Assembly: GCF_043678055.1 (NCBI RefSeq)
Contig: NZ_JBHEQA010000004.1
Coordinates: 124,001-188,000, forward strand
From: Spongiimicrobium salis
GTDB lineage: Bacteria > Bacteroidota > Bacteroidia > Flavobacteriales > Flavobacteriaceae
Length of the DNA stretch: 64,000 bases
Direction: 5' to 3'
Shown here: in pieces, positions 54,101-61,727 of the stretch
How the letters are laid out: every line of letters begins with the position of its first letter
Numbering within the stretch: the first letter of the stretch is position 1
Translations under genes and position numbers: made by a program
The notes under the pieces: model-generated
Database searches by the model: none
Told to the model about the DNA's origin: nothing
The model's input: only the letters and a program-made list of their open reading frames with translations

Positions 54101-54496
54101 TTCCTGTTTTGATACTACCAGAGGCTCCATCCCTGTAGGAAATGAAGGAACCCTGTCCACAGCATTCTTAACTTGCAACAACATGAAGTCAATATCTCTT
54201 CCCTTCTCGATTTCCACATTGATCGACCCACTATTTTCCCGGGAAGTGGAGGTGACGCGTTCCACACCTTCCAATCCCTTTAAGTTGTCCTCTATCTTAA
54301 GGACAATCCCTTCCTCCACCTCTTGAGGGGAAGCCCCAGGATAGGTAATATTGATGACCACATTTTTAGAATCTGTAAGCGGAAAAAAGGACGATTTCAA
54401 CGATATTGCCCCGACAACACCAAAAACCAAGAAAGCCAAAATAATAACATTGACCGCTACGTGGTACTTGATAAAATACCCTATAATGCTCCTCAT
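51194..54496 (-). CDS. RND efflux transporter permease subunit
   Basis: 1100 residues, the normal size plus a C-terminal cytoplasmic tail (DKVNTNYKETIYPVFDQQEEIVEKIEE). Twelve membrane helices fall into two homologous halves with two large periplasmic loops. Helix 4 carries the proton-relay Asp pair (IGILVDDGIVIAENIYQHY), and helix 10 has IALIGIMVNDGLVLIGKFN. Inner-membrane drug/proton antiporter of the HAE-like (AcrB) kind. It is between adaptor (ATGA overlap upstream) and TolC (ATGA overlap downstream). Substrates are unknown. Confidence 0.95.
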   Translation of the reverse strand: MRSIIGYFIKYHVAVNVIILAFLVFGVVGAISLKSSFFPLTDSKNVVINITYPGASPQEVEEGIVLKIEDNLKGLEGVERVTSTSRENSGSINVEIEKGRDIDFMLLQVKNAVDRVPSFPTGMEPLVVSKQEAVRQTISFAVSGENIPLSTLKQIGRQIENDIRAIEGISQITISGYPEEEIEIAVNENNLLAYGLTFAEVSQAVGNANILVTGGNIKTSAEEYLIRANNRSYYGSELSNLIIRADASGQTIRLKDVAQIRDRFSETPNASYFNGDLSVNTSITSTNTEDLISSAEKVKEYIEEFNQKYTNVQLNVVSDQSTTLTQRTALLTENAIVGMILVLIFLSLFLNTRLAFWVAFGLPVAFLGMFVFAGFFDVTINVLSLFGMIIVIGILVDDGIVIAENIYQHYEKGKTPIQAAIDGTMEVIPPIISAIITTLLAFSIFLFLDGRIGDFFGEVSVIVILTLVVSLVEALIILPAHLAHSKALKPQNDVPKTGVAKVFGKLRHVNKLGDRIMAWLRDTLYVPVLRFALQYKLLTFSFFIVALLLTFGSIRGGIIRTAFFPRIASDRVQVTLLMPNGTNEKVTDSIISLIAEKAEIVNQELTAQYLQGTGKALYENAIKNIGPGSSSARLTINLLPGEERPDAIRSDVVTNRLRELVGPVIGAESLIYGSGGNFGGDPVSVSLLGYNIEELKAAKKELKTAMENNPALKDIADNDPAGIKEIRLELKESAYLLGLDLRAVMNQVRAAFFGTQAQRFQRGQDEIRVWVRYDRENRSSITDLDEMRIAVPNGSRVPLKEIANYTIERGDVAINHLEGQREIQITADLKDEKTTSAVDIVSEIRTEIMPAIQARYPTVSASYEGQNRERNKLTNSLNFVGLSVLALIYITIAFTFRSFSQPLMLLLMVPLSLTAVAWGHWIHNFPINILSMLGIIALIGIMVNDGLVLIGKFNGNLKSGMSFDEAIFNAGRSRFRAIFLTSITTIAGLAPLMLETSRQAQFLIPMAISIAYGIGFATLLTLIVLPIFLSFSNKMKVSTKWLITGNAITKEEVERAIKEQKEEKHSMINEMDKVNTNYKETIYPVFDQQEEIVEKIEEDK

Positions 54497-55626
54497 AATT
54501 TGGTGGTTTCTTTATTTTTTTCTTCAAAAATATTTACGAGCATTCCTGCATAGGCACCTACTACCGGTTTGGAAATGATCGTAATCTCGTCCGGAACATC
54601 CTTCAACACCACGGTCTTGTTCGAAAAATAGACCGGCTTTACATCTATGATATCTAAAATAGAATCCCGCACAACAAAAATCTGATTGTTTTCCAAAAGC
54701 AAACTTCTATCGATTTCTATAGCGTCTACCTCCTCTTTGGCATCCAGATTGGCTTCTAGATACATCCCTTCCTTAAGGTCTTTATCTTTCACCTCTATAT
54801 AGGCCTTAATGGTCTGTGAAGCTTGGTCCACGCTGCCATTGATACGGCTTACCTTTCCCGTATAGGCTTTGGTCTTATCTAAATTTTCCAAGGCAACGGC
54901 TTCTCCCACTTTTAACAGATCACTATAGGTTTTTCCAATGGCGACTTCCAGTTCATATACGTCGGTATTGATGAATTCTCCCAATTTCTGCCCCGAACGT
55001 ATTAAGGTTCCCTCGGTAACCAAAGCTTCTGTCAAGACGCCACTATAGGGTGCCTTAATGCTATACTTAGATAAGCGCTGTTCCAGGTTTTTAACATTGT
55101 AATAATTGGTCAGAATTCCTCTCCCTGAAATAAAGAACTTTTCTTTTTCAGAGGCCATAGTTGGCAATTGTGGGGTAGCAGCATTAAGGTCAAAAGCACT
55201 TAAATACGCTTGCCATTTTGGGAATATTTCAGGATAATCCAATCGCAGATCGGGCATGATAGAAGTAATTAAATTGTATAAATTACTTTTGGCAGATTGT
55301 ACACTGGCATAATACTCAGAGGCGTCTACGCGAATAATGGTCTCCCCAGCCCTATAGGTTTCCCCCGGTTTAAAAAGTTTGCTCCCTTTTCTAAAAACGC
55401 CCTGAACCTCTGCATAGAGTTCCACTCTGCGTTTAGCAACCAAATTCCCATTGGCGGGAATTCTAATGGAAACTGTGCCGTTCTTTACTTTTTCAGCAAA
55501 TACAGTTTTGATCACTTTTTCCACTTTGGGTTTTCTTCTTGTTTTGCTATCCGCTATCCAGTTGGAAAGAAAAACAGCCCCTACAATCAGTAGGATGCCC
55601 AGAACAGATAAAATTATTTTTCTCAT
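54493..55626 (-). CDS. RND efflux periplasmic adaptor subunit
   Basis: 377 residues. An N-terminal membrane anchor or signal (IILSVLGILLIVGAVFLSNWIA) is followed by a beta-barrel/lipoyl/hairpin adaptor fold: VSIRIPANGNLVAKRRVELYAEVQGVF, KPGETYRAGETIIRVDAS, and SIKAPYSGVLTEALVTEGTLIRSGQKLGEFI. The hairpin is short. It joins the RND pump to TolC. It is 14 bases downstream of the marR gene and overlaps the permease start by ATGA. Confidence 0.92.
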   Translation of the reverse strand: MRKIILSVLGILLIVGAVFLSNWIADSKTRRKPKVEKVIKTVFAEKVKNGTVSIRIPANGNLVAKRRVELYAEVQGVFRKGSKLFKPGETYRAGETIIRVDASEYYASVQSAKSNLYNLITSIMPDLRLDYPEIFPKWQAYLSAFDLNAATPQLPTMASEKEKFFISGRGILTNYYNVKNLEQRLSKYSIKAPYSGVLTEALVTEGTLIRSGQKLGEFINTDVYELEVAIGKTYSDLLKVGEAVALENLDKTKAYTGKVSRINGSVDQASQTIKAYIEVKDKDLKEGMYLEANLDAKEEVDAIEIDRSLLLENNQIFVVRDSILDIIDVKPVYFSNKTVVLKDVPDEITIISKPVVGAYAGMLVNIFEEKNKETTKL

Positions 55627-55640
55627 AGTATTGGTATTGC

Positions 55641-56105
55641 CTATAGTGATGTTGTTTTTGTTTTAAAATTCTGTTGTACTTTTTTCAGCACCTTGATCAT
55701 CAACCGCCTTTCTTCTTCTGAAATTCCATGTTGCATACAAGAAATGGTGCGATGGATCAATGGACGGGTTTTTGAAAAAACCTTCTTGCCCAAATCCGTT
55801 AAAAGGACTTGATTGATGCGTTTATCGCCAGCGCTTTGTTTCCGGGAGATATATGCTTTTTTTTCCATTTTGGAGAGCAAACGAGCCATCGATGACTTAT
55901 CTCGAAACGTAAGTTCGGCCAGTTCATTTTGGGTTAGTCCATCCTTCTGGTGCAATTTCATTAGAACCACCATTTGCTCCTTACTCACATCAAGTCCTTC
56001 TGCACGAAATACTTCATTCAAATGATAGTCTACCATCTTAACCGTTCTTCCCAACCAAGGCCCGATAGAATCGTCAAAGTATCCCTTAAAATCTTCAGAT
56101 TTCAT
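55641..56105 (-). CDS. MarR family transcriptional regulator
   Basis: 154 residues with the winged helix-turn-helix at ~55-115: QNELAELTFRDKSSMARLLSKMEKKAYISRKQSAGDKRINQVLLTDLGKKVF. First gene of the RND efflux operon (14 bases from the adaptor), so it probably represses the whole unit. An 18-bp palindrome and a TAGTTTTG promoter element lie just upstream. The inducer is unknown. Confidence 0.92.
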   Translation of the reverse strand: MKSEDFKGYFDDSIGPWLGRTVKMVDYHLNEVFRAEGLDVSKEQMVVLMKLHQKDGLTQNELAELTFRDKSSMARLLSKMEKKAYISRKQSAGDKRINQVLLTDLGKKVFSKTRPLIHRTISCMQHGISEEERRLMIKVLKKVQQNFKTKTTSL

Positions 56106-56109
56106 TTTG

Positions 56110-56117
56110 CAAAACTA
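56110..56117 (-). promoter_or_regulatory. -10 element of the marR-RND operon, 4 nt from the ATG
   Basis: Minus-strand TAGTTTTG is an exact TAnnTTTG match, with four bases (56109-56106) between it and the ATG. A TTG lies about 25 bases upstream, inside the palindrome. Confidence 0.6.
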
Positions 56118-56130
56118 ATCATAAGCCATA

Positions 56131-56148
56131 TAGTTGCACATGCAACTA
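56131..56148. promoter_or_regulatory. MarR operator (18-bp palindrome)
   Basis: TAGTTGCACATGCAACTA: perfect 8-bp arms with a 2-nt centre, 13 bases 5' of the -10 element. The TTGCA/TGCAA halves are typical of MarR-family sites. Confidence 0.8.
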
Positions 56149-56177
56149 ATGTTAAATATTTATTAAAGATTTTGCAT

Positions 56178-56208
56178 AAAAAAAAGGGATACCCTCCGAT
56201 ATCCCCTT
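56178..56208 (-). terminator. Terminator after the LRR gene pair
   Basis: On the minus strand AAGGGGATA pairs with TATCCCTT (one bulged base) around a short loop, then eight T residues follow. It lies 25 bases past the stop at 56233. Confidence 0.85.
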
Positions 56209-56232
56209 ACAACCAATCTAATTCAAAAAAAA

Positions 56233-57150
56233 CTATTTATTGTCGTCTTCCACATCTTCAAATTTTGTGTCCGCCATTCTTGTTTTCACTTTATTAAAGT
56301 CAACCTTCTTGAAATCTCGTTTTGCCTTGGACTTGTCGTAGTCGAAAACCAAAAATCTTTGGGCATCCATCTTTTCAAGGTTTTTAAAAGAGTTGAAATT
56401 ATTATTTTGGATCTGAAAAATCTCCAAGCTCGCCAATTGTCCAAATTCGGCGGGTATCTCCCCTCCCAATTGATTGTTGGCCAATACCATCTCCTTTAGT
56501 TGCACAAGCTTACCCAATTCGTTGGGTATGGCGCCTTCCAATCTATTTTCAAACAATCCCAAGGATTCCAATTTTGTTAGGTCTCCCATAGTTTTTGGAA
56601 TTTCTCCTCGAAAAGAATTACTGGACAAATTCAATATTTCCAATTTTTTCATTTTTCCAATAGTCGTAGGAATAGATCCCGATAAAAAATTATTAAAAAT
56701 CGAAAGTTCCACAAGTTGTTCCAAGTCGCCAATATTTTCTGGGAGCGACCCTTTTAATCTATTCATTTCCAATTTTAATATCTTTAATTTGGTCAGTGCC
56801 GCTATTTCTTTTGGTAGTTCTCCAGTAAGTTTGTTGAAAGCAAGGTTCAGTTGTCGTAATTCTTGTAACTTTCCAATGCTCGATGGTAATACTCCCGAAA
56901 GATTATTGTGAAAAAGTGTAATGGCAATAATCTTATTGTTTACCACTTTAACACCATGCCAGCGCGATGGCGGTTGCTCGATGTCCCACTTTTTTATCCA
57001 CTCTGGCCCATTGGTACTATGATATAATTCTAGCAGTACCGCCTTATCTTCTTCAGAAACTTCTGCTTTTACCATAGTGACGCATGCTAACATGCATAGC
57101 AGCAATAAAAATAGTTTCTGGGCTTCTCGTATATAATTTGGTGCGTCCAT
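56233..57150 (-). CDS. Plant-type leucine-rich repeat secreted protein
   Basis: 305 residues from ATG 57150 (MDAPNYIREAQKLF), 13 bases after the previous gene's stop; a longer frame upstream lies within that gene. A signal-like segment (LFLLLLCMLACVTMVKA) is followed by an LRR cap with LLELYHSTNGPEWIKKWD. Seven 24-residue repeats of the LPSSIGKLQELRQLNLAFNKLTGE type come next. The tail ends TRMADTKFEDVEDDNK, nearly the same as its neighbour's. It should bind a ligand or protein outside the cytoplasm; the role is unknown. Confidence 0.85.
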   Translation of the reverse strand: MDAPNYIREAQKLFLLLLCMLACVTMVKAEVSEEDKAVLLELYHSTNGPEWIKKWDIEQPPSRWHGVKVVNNKIIAITLFHNNLSGVLPSSIGKLQELRQLNLAFNKLTGELPKEIAALTKLKILKLEMNRLKGSLPENIGDLEQLVELSIFNNFLSGSIPTTIGKMKKLEILNLSSNSFRGEIPKTMGDLTKLESLGLFENRLEGAIPNELGKLVQLKEMVLANNQLGGEIPAEFGQLASLEIFQIQNNNFNSFKNLEKMDAQRFLVFDYDKSKAKRDFKKVDFNKVKTRMADTKFEDVEDDNK

Positions 57151-57163
57151 AGTTTTTTTTGAT

Positions 57164-58039
57164 TTATTCTTCAACATCCTCAAACTTGGTATCTGCCATC
57201 CTCGTTCTATTAAACTCGAAGGTTTTAAATTGATTTTCCGTGTTATCATAATCAAACAACGCAAGGCCTATCTTTGAAGGCAGCACTCGTCGCAGTTGAT
57301 ACATATCAAATTTGTTTTTCTGAATTTGAAGCACATTCAATTTCTTCATGAGGAACAGGTTTTTCGGCAAGGATCCGGAAAAATTATTTTCCGCCAGTAC
57401 CAACATATTCAAATTGGACAAATCCCCTATAGCCATCGGGATATTCCCCTCAACGCTATTATTACCCAATTCCAAACGTTCCAGTGCTGCCAATTTTCCC
57501 AACTCCTGTGGCAGTGTTCCACTTATGGTATTATCCGATACACATAGTACTTTTAACGCTTTTAAAGTGCCTACACTTTGTGGTAGATCCCCAGAGATAT
57601 TGTTACTGAACAGATCCAAAACCTGGAGTTTTTCCAACATTCCGATATCTTCAGGTATCGTTCCGCTCAACCTATTCTTACCCAAACGTAGCACCTCTAA
57701 TTTTTTCAAAGAGGTGATGCTTTCAGGTATACTTCCTTCAATATTATTGAATGCCAGATTCAAATCTCTTAAATGTTTTAATTTCCCCAAAGCAGCAGGA
57801 AGTGTCCCAGAAAGATTATTGTTAAAAAGATTGAGTGAGACAATTTTTCCCTTTTCGATACCCACACCGTACCAACTTTTAATAGGTTTGGACAAGTCCC
57901 ATGTATTGGTCCATCTACTTCCATTCGTATGGTGGTATAGTTCTTCCAGAGCCTTGCGCTGTGTATTTGGGATAGGGGTTGCTAAAATGAGTTGGCAGCT
58001 AATAAGCAAGCTAAAACTAAATACTATTCTCTTCAACAT
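57164..58039 (-). CDS. Plant-type leucine-rich repeat secreted protein
   Basis: 291 residues with signal peptide (RIVFSFSLLISCQLILATP). The LRR cap LEELYHHTNGSRWTNTWD is followed by seven 24-residue repeats, such as IPEDIGMLEKLQVLDLFSNNISGD, in the plant-specific LxGxIPxxIGxL form. The tail ends RTRMADTKFEDVEE. A tandem paralogue lies 13 bases downstream. Possibly a surface-binding protein, but no sorting signal of the T9SS type is seen at the C-terminus. Confidence 0.85.
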   Translation of the reverse strand: MLKRIVFSFSLLISCQLILATPIPNTQRKALEELYHHTNGSRWTNTWDLSKPIKSWYGVGIEKGKIVSLNLFNNNLSGTLPAALGKLKHLRDLNLAFNNIEGSIPESITSLKKLEVLRLGKNRLSGTIPEDIGMLEKLQVLDLFSNNISGDLPQSVGTLKALKVLCVSDNTISGTLPQELGKLAALERLELGNNSVEGNIPMAIGDLSNLNMLVLAENNFSGSLPKNLFLMKKLNVLQIQKNKFDMYQLRRVLPSKIGLALFDYDNTENQFKTFEFNRTRMADTKFEDVEE

Positions 58040-58189
58040 ATTTATTTATAAGAATTCTCCTACAAATAAAGAAATTTAATGGATTTTATTATAAATTTAT
58101 CGATGAAGCGCGCCGCACAAGTCCATTTTTGTTGTGAAAGCTGTAAAAGTTGTGGTTAAAAAATTGCTCTGATTCCCGGTTTTTCCCTT

Positions 58190-60100
58190 TTAGGATTCCA
58201 ATTCCAGGGTAATCTCTTCCCAACGTTCCATGAGCACTTCTAAATCTTTCTTTTTTTGTTGATATCCATCAAAGAAGTTGGGTTGTGCAATGGTGGCATC
58301 ATAATTCATGAGTAGATCGTGATCTATGACCGCAATTTCTTTCTCCAAATCGGCAATCTTACGCTCCACGGAACTAAGCTTGTTTTTTAAGGATTTCAGT
58401 CGTTTCTGATCTTTATAGCTATTCTCCTTGGGGGCTTCTTTAATTTTTGTCGCAGCTGCCTCTTGTTGCTTTTTCTCAATGGCCCTAAAATCTTGTACCT
58501 TGCGCTGTTCCAGATAGAAATCGATATCCCCTAAATACTCTTTTATTTTTCGATCTTTAAACTCGTATACTTTGTTGGTAAGTCCTTGCAAGAAGTCACG
58601 ATCGTGCGAGACCAAAATCAATGTCCCTTCAAAATTCTGCAACGCTTGTTTTAATACATTTTTGGATTTAATGTCCAAATGGTTGGTAGGTTCATCCATG
58701 ACCAATACATTGAAGGGTTGCAGCAACATTTTTGCCAGGGCCAATCGGTTTCGCTCTCCTCCAGAAAGCACACGTACATATTTTTCCACCTCATCTCCCC
58801 TGAAGAGGAAGGAACCCAAAATGTCTCTCACCTTGCTTCTGTTCTTCTCGTTGGCCGCATCGATCATCGTATCCAATACGGTCTTAGTACCATCGAGATA
58901 TTCGGCCTGATTTTGAGCGAAATAACCAATCTGTACATTATGTCCCAATTTCAAATACCCTTCGCATCCCAACTCCCCTACAATAATCTTCGCCAAGGTT
59001 GATTTCCCTTGTCCATTTTGCCCCACAAACGCCGTTTTACTATCCCGTTCTATAAGAAGATCAATATGGTTCAATACATTGTGATTTCCATAACTTTTGG
59101 ACAAACCCTCCATTTCCGTAACTACCTTCCCAGGAGTGATGGAAACGGGAAAGCGCAGGTTCATGACACTATTGTCATCCTCATCCACTTCTATCCGTTC
59201 CATTTTATCTAACTTCTTAATCAGGGATTGGGCCATGGAGGCTTTGGTTGATTTTGCCCGGAATTTCTCAATGAGTCGTTCTGCCTGCTGTATCTGTTTT
59301 TCCTGATTCTTTTGGGCATTCAACTGCTGTTCCTTCATCTCTGCCCTTAATTTCAGATATTGGGTATAGGGCTTATTGTAATCGTATATTCTTCCAAGGG
59401 AAATTTCAATGGTCCTATTGGTTACATTATCCAAGAACATTTTATCGTGGGATACGATGACCACTGCCCCTGCATAATTCCTTAAAAATTGTTCTAGCCA
59501 AATGATCGATTCTATGTCCAAATGGTTCGTAGGCTCATCCAGCAACAATACATCATTGCTTTGCAATAGTAGTTTGGCCAATTCTATACGCATTCGCCAT
59601 CCTCCGGAAAAGGTATCTGTTTTTTTATCAAAATCCGTTCGGGAAAATCCCAATCCTTGAAGAATTTTCTCGGTTTCCCCTTGATAATTATATCCTCCTA
59701 AAATCTCATAATGGGCCGTGACATCATTTAAATCTACGATCAATTGGTTGTAAGCTTCGCTTTCGTAATCGGTTCTTTCCGCCAGTTGGTGATTAATGGC
59801 ATCCAATTGTAGTTCCAGGTCTTTGATCTCTTTAAACGCCTGATAGGATTCTTCGAGCACTGTTCTTCCCTGTACGAAGTCAATATCTTGTTTTAGAAAT
59901 CCAATTTTCACATCTTTATCCGAAGCAATGGTTCCACTGTCCAAGGGCATTTCTTTAGATAACAATTTCAATAAGGTGGATTTTCCCGCTCCATTTTTTC
60001 CGATAAGACCTACCCTATCACCAGAATTCAAACGAAAGGATATTTCCTCGAACAAATACTCTCCGCCAAAAGCTACAGAAAGGTTATGGATATTCAGCAT
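58190..60100 (-). CDS. ABC-F family ATP-binding cassette protein
   Basis: 636 residues with two ABC domains and no membrane segment. Walker A motifs are GLIGKNGAGKSTLLKLL (~34-50) and AFVGQNGQGKSTLAKII. Signatures are FSGGWRMRIELAKLL and LSGGERNRLALAKMLL, with intact LLLDEPTNHLD and LVMDEPTNHLD. The inter-domain linker is at ~240-300 and a C-terminal coiled coil follows. ABC-F proteins act on ribosomes as translation factors or antibiotic-protection proteins; this Uup/YheS-like form is more likely housekeeping. Confidence 0.95.
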   Translation of the reverse strand: MLNIHNLSVAFGGEYLFEEISFRLNSGDRVGLIGKNGAGKSTLLKLLSKEMPLDSGTIASDKDVKIGFLKQDIDFVQGRTVLEESYQAFKEIKDLELQLDAINHQLAERTDYESEAYNQLIVDLNDVTAHYEILGGYNYQGETEKILQGLGFSRTDFDKKTDTFSGGWRMRIELAKLLLQSNDVLLLDEPTNHLDIESIIWLEQFLRNYAGAVVIVSHDKMFLDNVTNRTIEISLGRIYDYNKPYTQYLKLRAEMKEQQLNAQKNQEKQIQQAERLIEKFRAKSTKASMAQSLIKKLDKMERIEVDEDDNSVMNLRFPVSITPGKVVTEMEGLSKSYGNHNVLNHIDLLIERDSKTAFVGQNGQGKSTLAKIIVGELGCEGYLKLGHNVQIGYFAQNQAEYLDGTKTVLDTMIDAANEKNRSKVRDILGSFLFRGDEVEKYVRVLSGGERNRLALAKMLLQPFNVLVMDEPTNHLDIKSKNVLKQALQNFEGTLILVSHDRDFLQGLTNKVYEFKDRKIKEYLGDIDFYLEQRKVQDFRAIEKKQQEAAATKIKEAPKENSYKDQKRLKSLKNKLSSVERKIADLEKEIAVIDHDLLMNYDATIAQPNFFDGYQQKKKDLEVLMERWEEITLELES

Positions 60101-60141
60101 AATTTGTGACCTATGTTACATTAGAAAATTGGACAAAACCG

Positions 60142-60149
60142 TACTTTTG
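60142..60149 (+). promoter_or_regulatory. -10 element of the DUF983 gene
   Basis: TACTTTTG matches TAnnTTTG and lies 16 bases before the ATG at 60166. TTACATT about 20 bases further up is a weak -33 region. Confidence 0.55.
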
Positions 60150-60165
60150 TACAAATACGCTGCAA

Positions 60166-60549
60166 ATGTTAAAAAAAGGAAACAAACTCTACAGTATTTT
60201 AACAGGAAGTTGTCCAAAATGTCATCAAGAAAGCATGTATGAGGACAAAAATCCGTATCACTTGAGCAATCTCTTTAAGATGAAAGAGCGTTGTTCCAAC
60301 TGTGGTATAAAATACAAAATGGAGCCTTCTTTTTTCTACGGAGCCATGTATGTAAGTTATCCCGTAGGTATTGCCTTTGCTGTTGCAGCTTTTGTGATTT
60401 CCTTTTTACTGTTGCATGCAAGTTTGATCACTACTTTTATTGTCATTGTCCTTACCATGATTATCTTTTTGCCCGTAATCATTCGTTTATCCCGTAATAT
60501 CTGGATTAATTTTTTCTTTAAATACGATTCGGACGCTGTAGAAAGTTAG
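60166..60549 (+). CDS. DUF983 domain-containing membrane protein
   Basis: 127 residues from ATG 60166 (MLKKGNKLYSILTGSC), supported by the promoter element just upstream; a frame from 60106 would precede it. CPKCH near residues 15-20 and CSNCG near 43-48 form a zinc-ribbon-like head. Two membrane helices (~58-85 and ~87-108) follow. Conserved across Bacteroidota, function unknown. Convergent with the DAO-family gene, 8 bases away. Confidence 0.88.
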   Translation: MLKKGNKLYSILTGSCPKCHQESMYEDKNPYHLSNLFKMKERCSNCGIKYKMEPSFFYGAMYVSYPVGIAFAVAAFVISFLLLHASLITTFIVIVLTMIIFLPVIIRLSRNIWINFFFKYDSDAVES

Positions 60550-60557
60550 GGGTTGAC

Positions 60558-61613
60558 CTATAGGTGGTAGTACTTTTTTGTACAACGTGCAATGTCCATT
60601 TCAGCATCTAAATCTGTACCATGCTCTATATGATGATACAATTGTCGGGAGGCATAAGGCGCAATTATAACCCCTCTGGATCCCAAACCGTTGAGTATAT
60701 ATAAGGCCTTATGTTCTGGATGTTGCCCAACCAGAGGTCTTCTATCGGCTGTAGTTGGACGTATGCCGGCCACATGATCGATCACTTCATATTCACAGTT
60801 TAGGAAACTTTCCAATTTTTGTAGTAATTCGGTTCGAGATTCCTTCGTTGGCGTATTGGTTTTGTCTTTCCATTTATAGGTGGCACCTACCCGATATAGA
60901 TCATTGCCCAAAGGAATTAGGAATACGGAGGATTTAATGATACGGTCTTCTTGTAGTTTTGGCGCTTTTATGGTCAGTAGCTCTCCTTTGGTGCCATTCA
61001 AAGGAAGGTAATTGAAATATGGATTTTTCTTTAGCCCATAGCCTGTTGCAAATACAATTTTGCCTGCCGATATGCCTTGATAGCTAATATGATTTTCTTT
61101 GAATTGCAATGCCTCAAAATTGAAGGAGGCCTTACGTAAAACATTTCTTTCCTGAAGGTGTTCCTTATACTTCCTTAGCAGGATTTTGGTATCAATCCTA
61201 CCTGTGAACCGCACTTCTCCATAGTCATGATCTGCGGCAATAGCGGTATTTGCATTGGGTACTAGTTTAGGCGATAAGAAATAATCCAACTGGGGCTTAT
61301 CCGTGGCCTCATACCAGAGGTTTTGTTCTTCTACCGATACCAATCGGCGCAGTACTTGGATTTTATAATCCAATGGCAGTTGTAACTTTTGTTCAAGAGC
61401 GGAATAAAAAGGCATGGCCAAATCTAATTGTTCTTTGGCATTCCAAGCTAGGGTAAACCTTTTTAAAATGACGGGATTATACATTCCTCCGGCCACTTCC
61501 GATGCTTTTTGGGAATCATCATCAATGACCATAAAGCTTTTCCCATGCTTCTCCAATACCTCACAAAAAGAAAGCCCGGCAAGACCTAGACCCACAACAA
61601 TATAATCTACCAT
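60558..61613 (-). CDS. FAD-dependent oxidoreductase (DAO family)
   Basis: About 351 residues from ATG 61613 (MVDYIVVGLGLAGLS); an upstream ATG at 61631 is possible. The FAD loop VGLGLAGLSFCE lies at residues ~6-17. The C-terminal GIRPTTADRRPLVGQHPEHKALYILNGLGSRGVIIAPYASRQL is the DAO-type end. Glycine oxidase/amino-acid oxidase fold, substrate unknown. It is commonly next to gldN in flavobacteria from memory, but lies beyond a terminator, so is probably a separate unit. Confidence 0.85.
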   Translation of the reverse strand: MVDYIVVGLGLAGLSFCEVLEKHGKSFMVIDDDSQKASEVAGGMYNPVILKRFTLAWNAKEQLDLAMPFYSALEQKLQLPLDYKIQVLRRLVSVEEQNLWYEATDKPQLDYFLSPKLVPNANTAIAADHDYGEVRFTGRIDTKILLRKYKEHLQERNVLRKASFNFEALQFKENHISYQGISAGKIVFATGYGLKKNPYFNYLPLNGTKGELLTIKAPKLQEDRIIKSSVFLIPLGNDLYRVGATYKWKDKTNTPTKESRTELLQKLESFLNCEYEVIDHVAGIRPTTADRRPLVGQHPEHKALYILNGLGSRGVIIAPYASRQLYHHIEHGTDLDAEMDIARCTKKYYHL

Positions 61614-61656
61614 AGCTGCAAAGTTAGGCATTTCTGTTCTCCGAGAGGCGGCAAAT

Positions 61657-61690
61657 AAAAAGCGCTACATCAAAGATGCAGCGCTTTTTT
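61657..61690 (-). terminator. Terminator of the gld operon
   Basis: AGCGCT and CATC pair with GATG and AGCGCT around an AAA loop with one mismatch, then a run of T on either strand. It lies 37 bases after the gldN stop. Confidence 0.85.
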
Positions 61691-61727
61691 ATGTCATAGA
61701 ATTGGAATTTCTACATTTGCTATTTTA

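Noticed and set aside
56380..58000. Regularly spaced ~72-base similarity that could suggest a repeat array or CRISPR
   Set aside because: The period equals 24 codons of the LRR repeats; the units are diverged, coding and have no spacer structure.
57348..58079. 243-residue plus-strand frame across the LRR gene
   Set aside because: Antisense shadow of a repeat-rich gene; its apparent repeats (e.g. LLLPNSKRSSAANFPNSCG) only mirror the LRR repeats.
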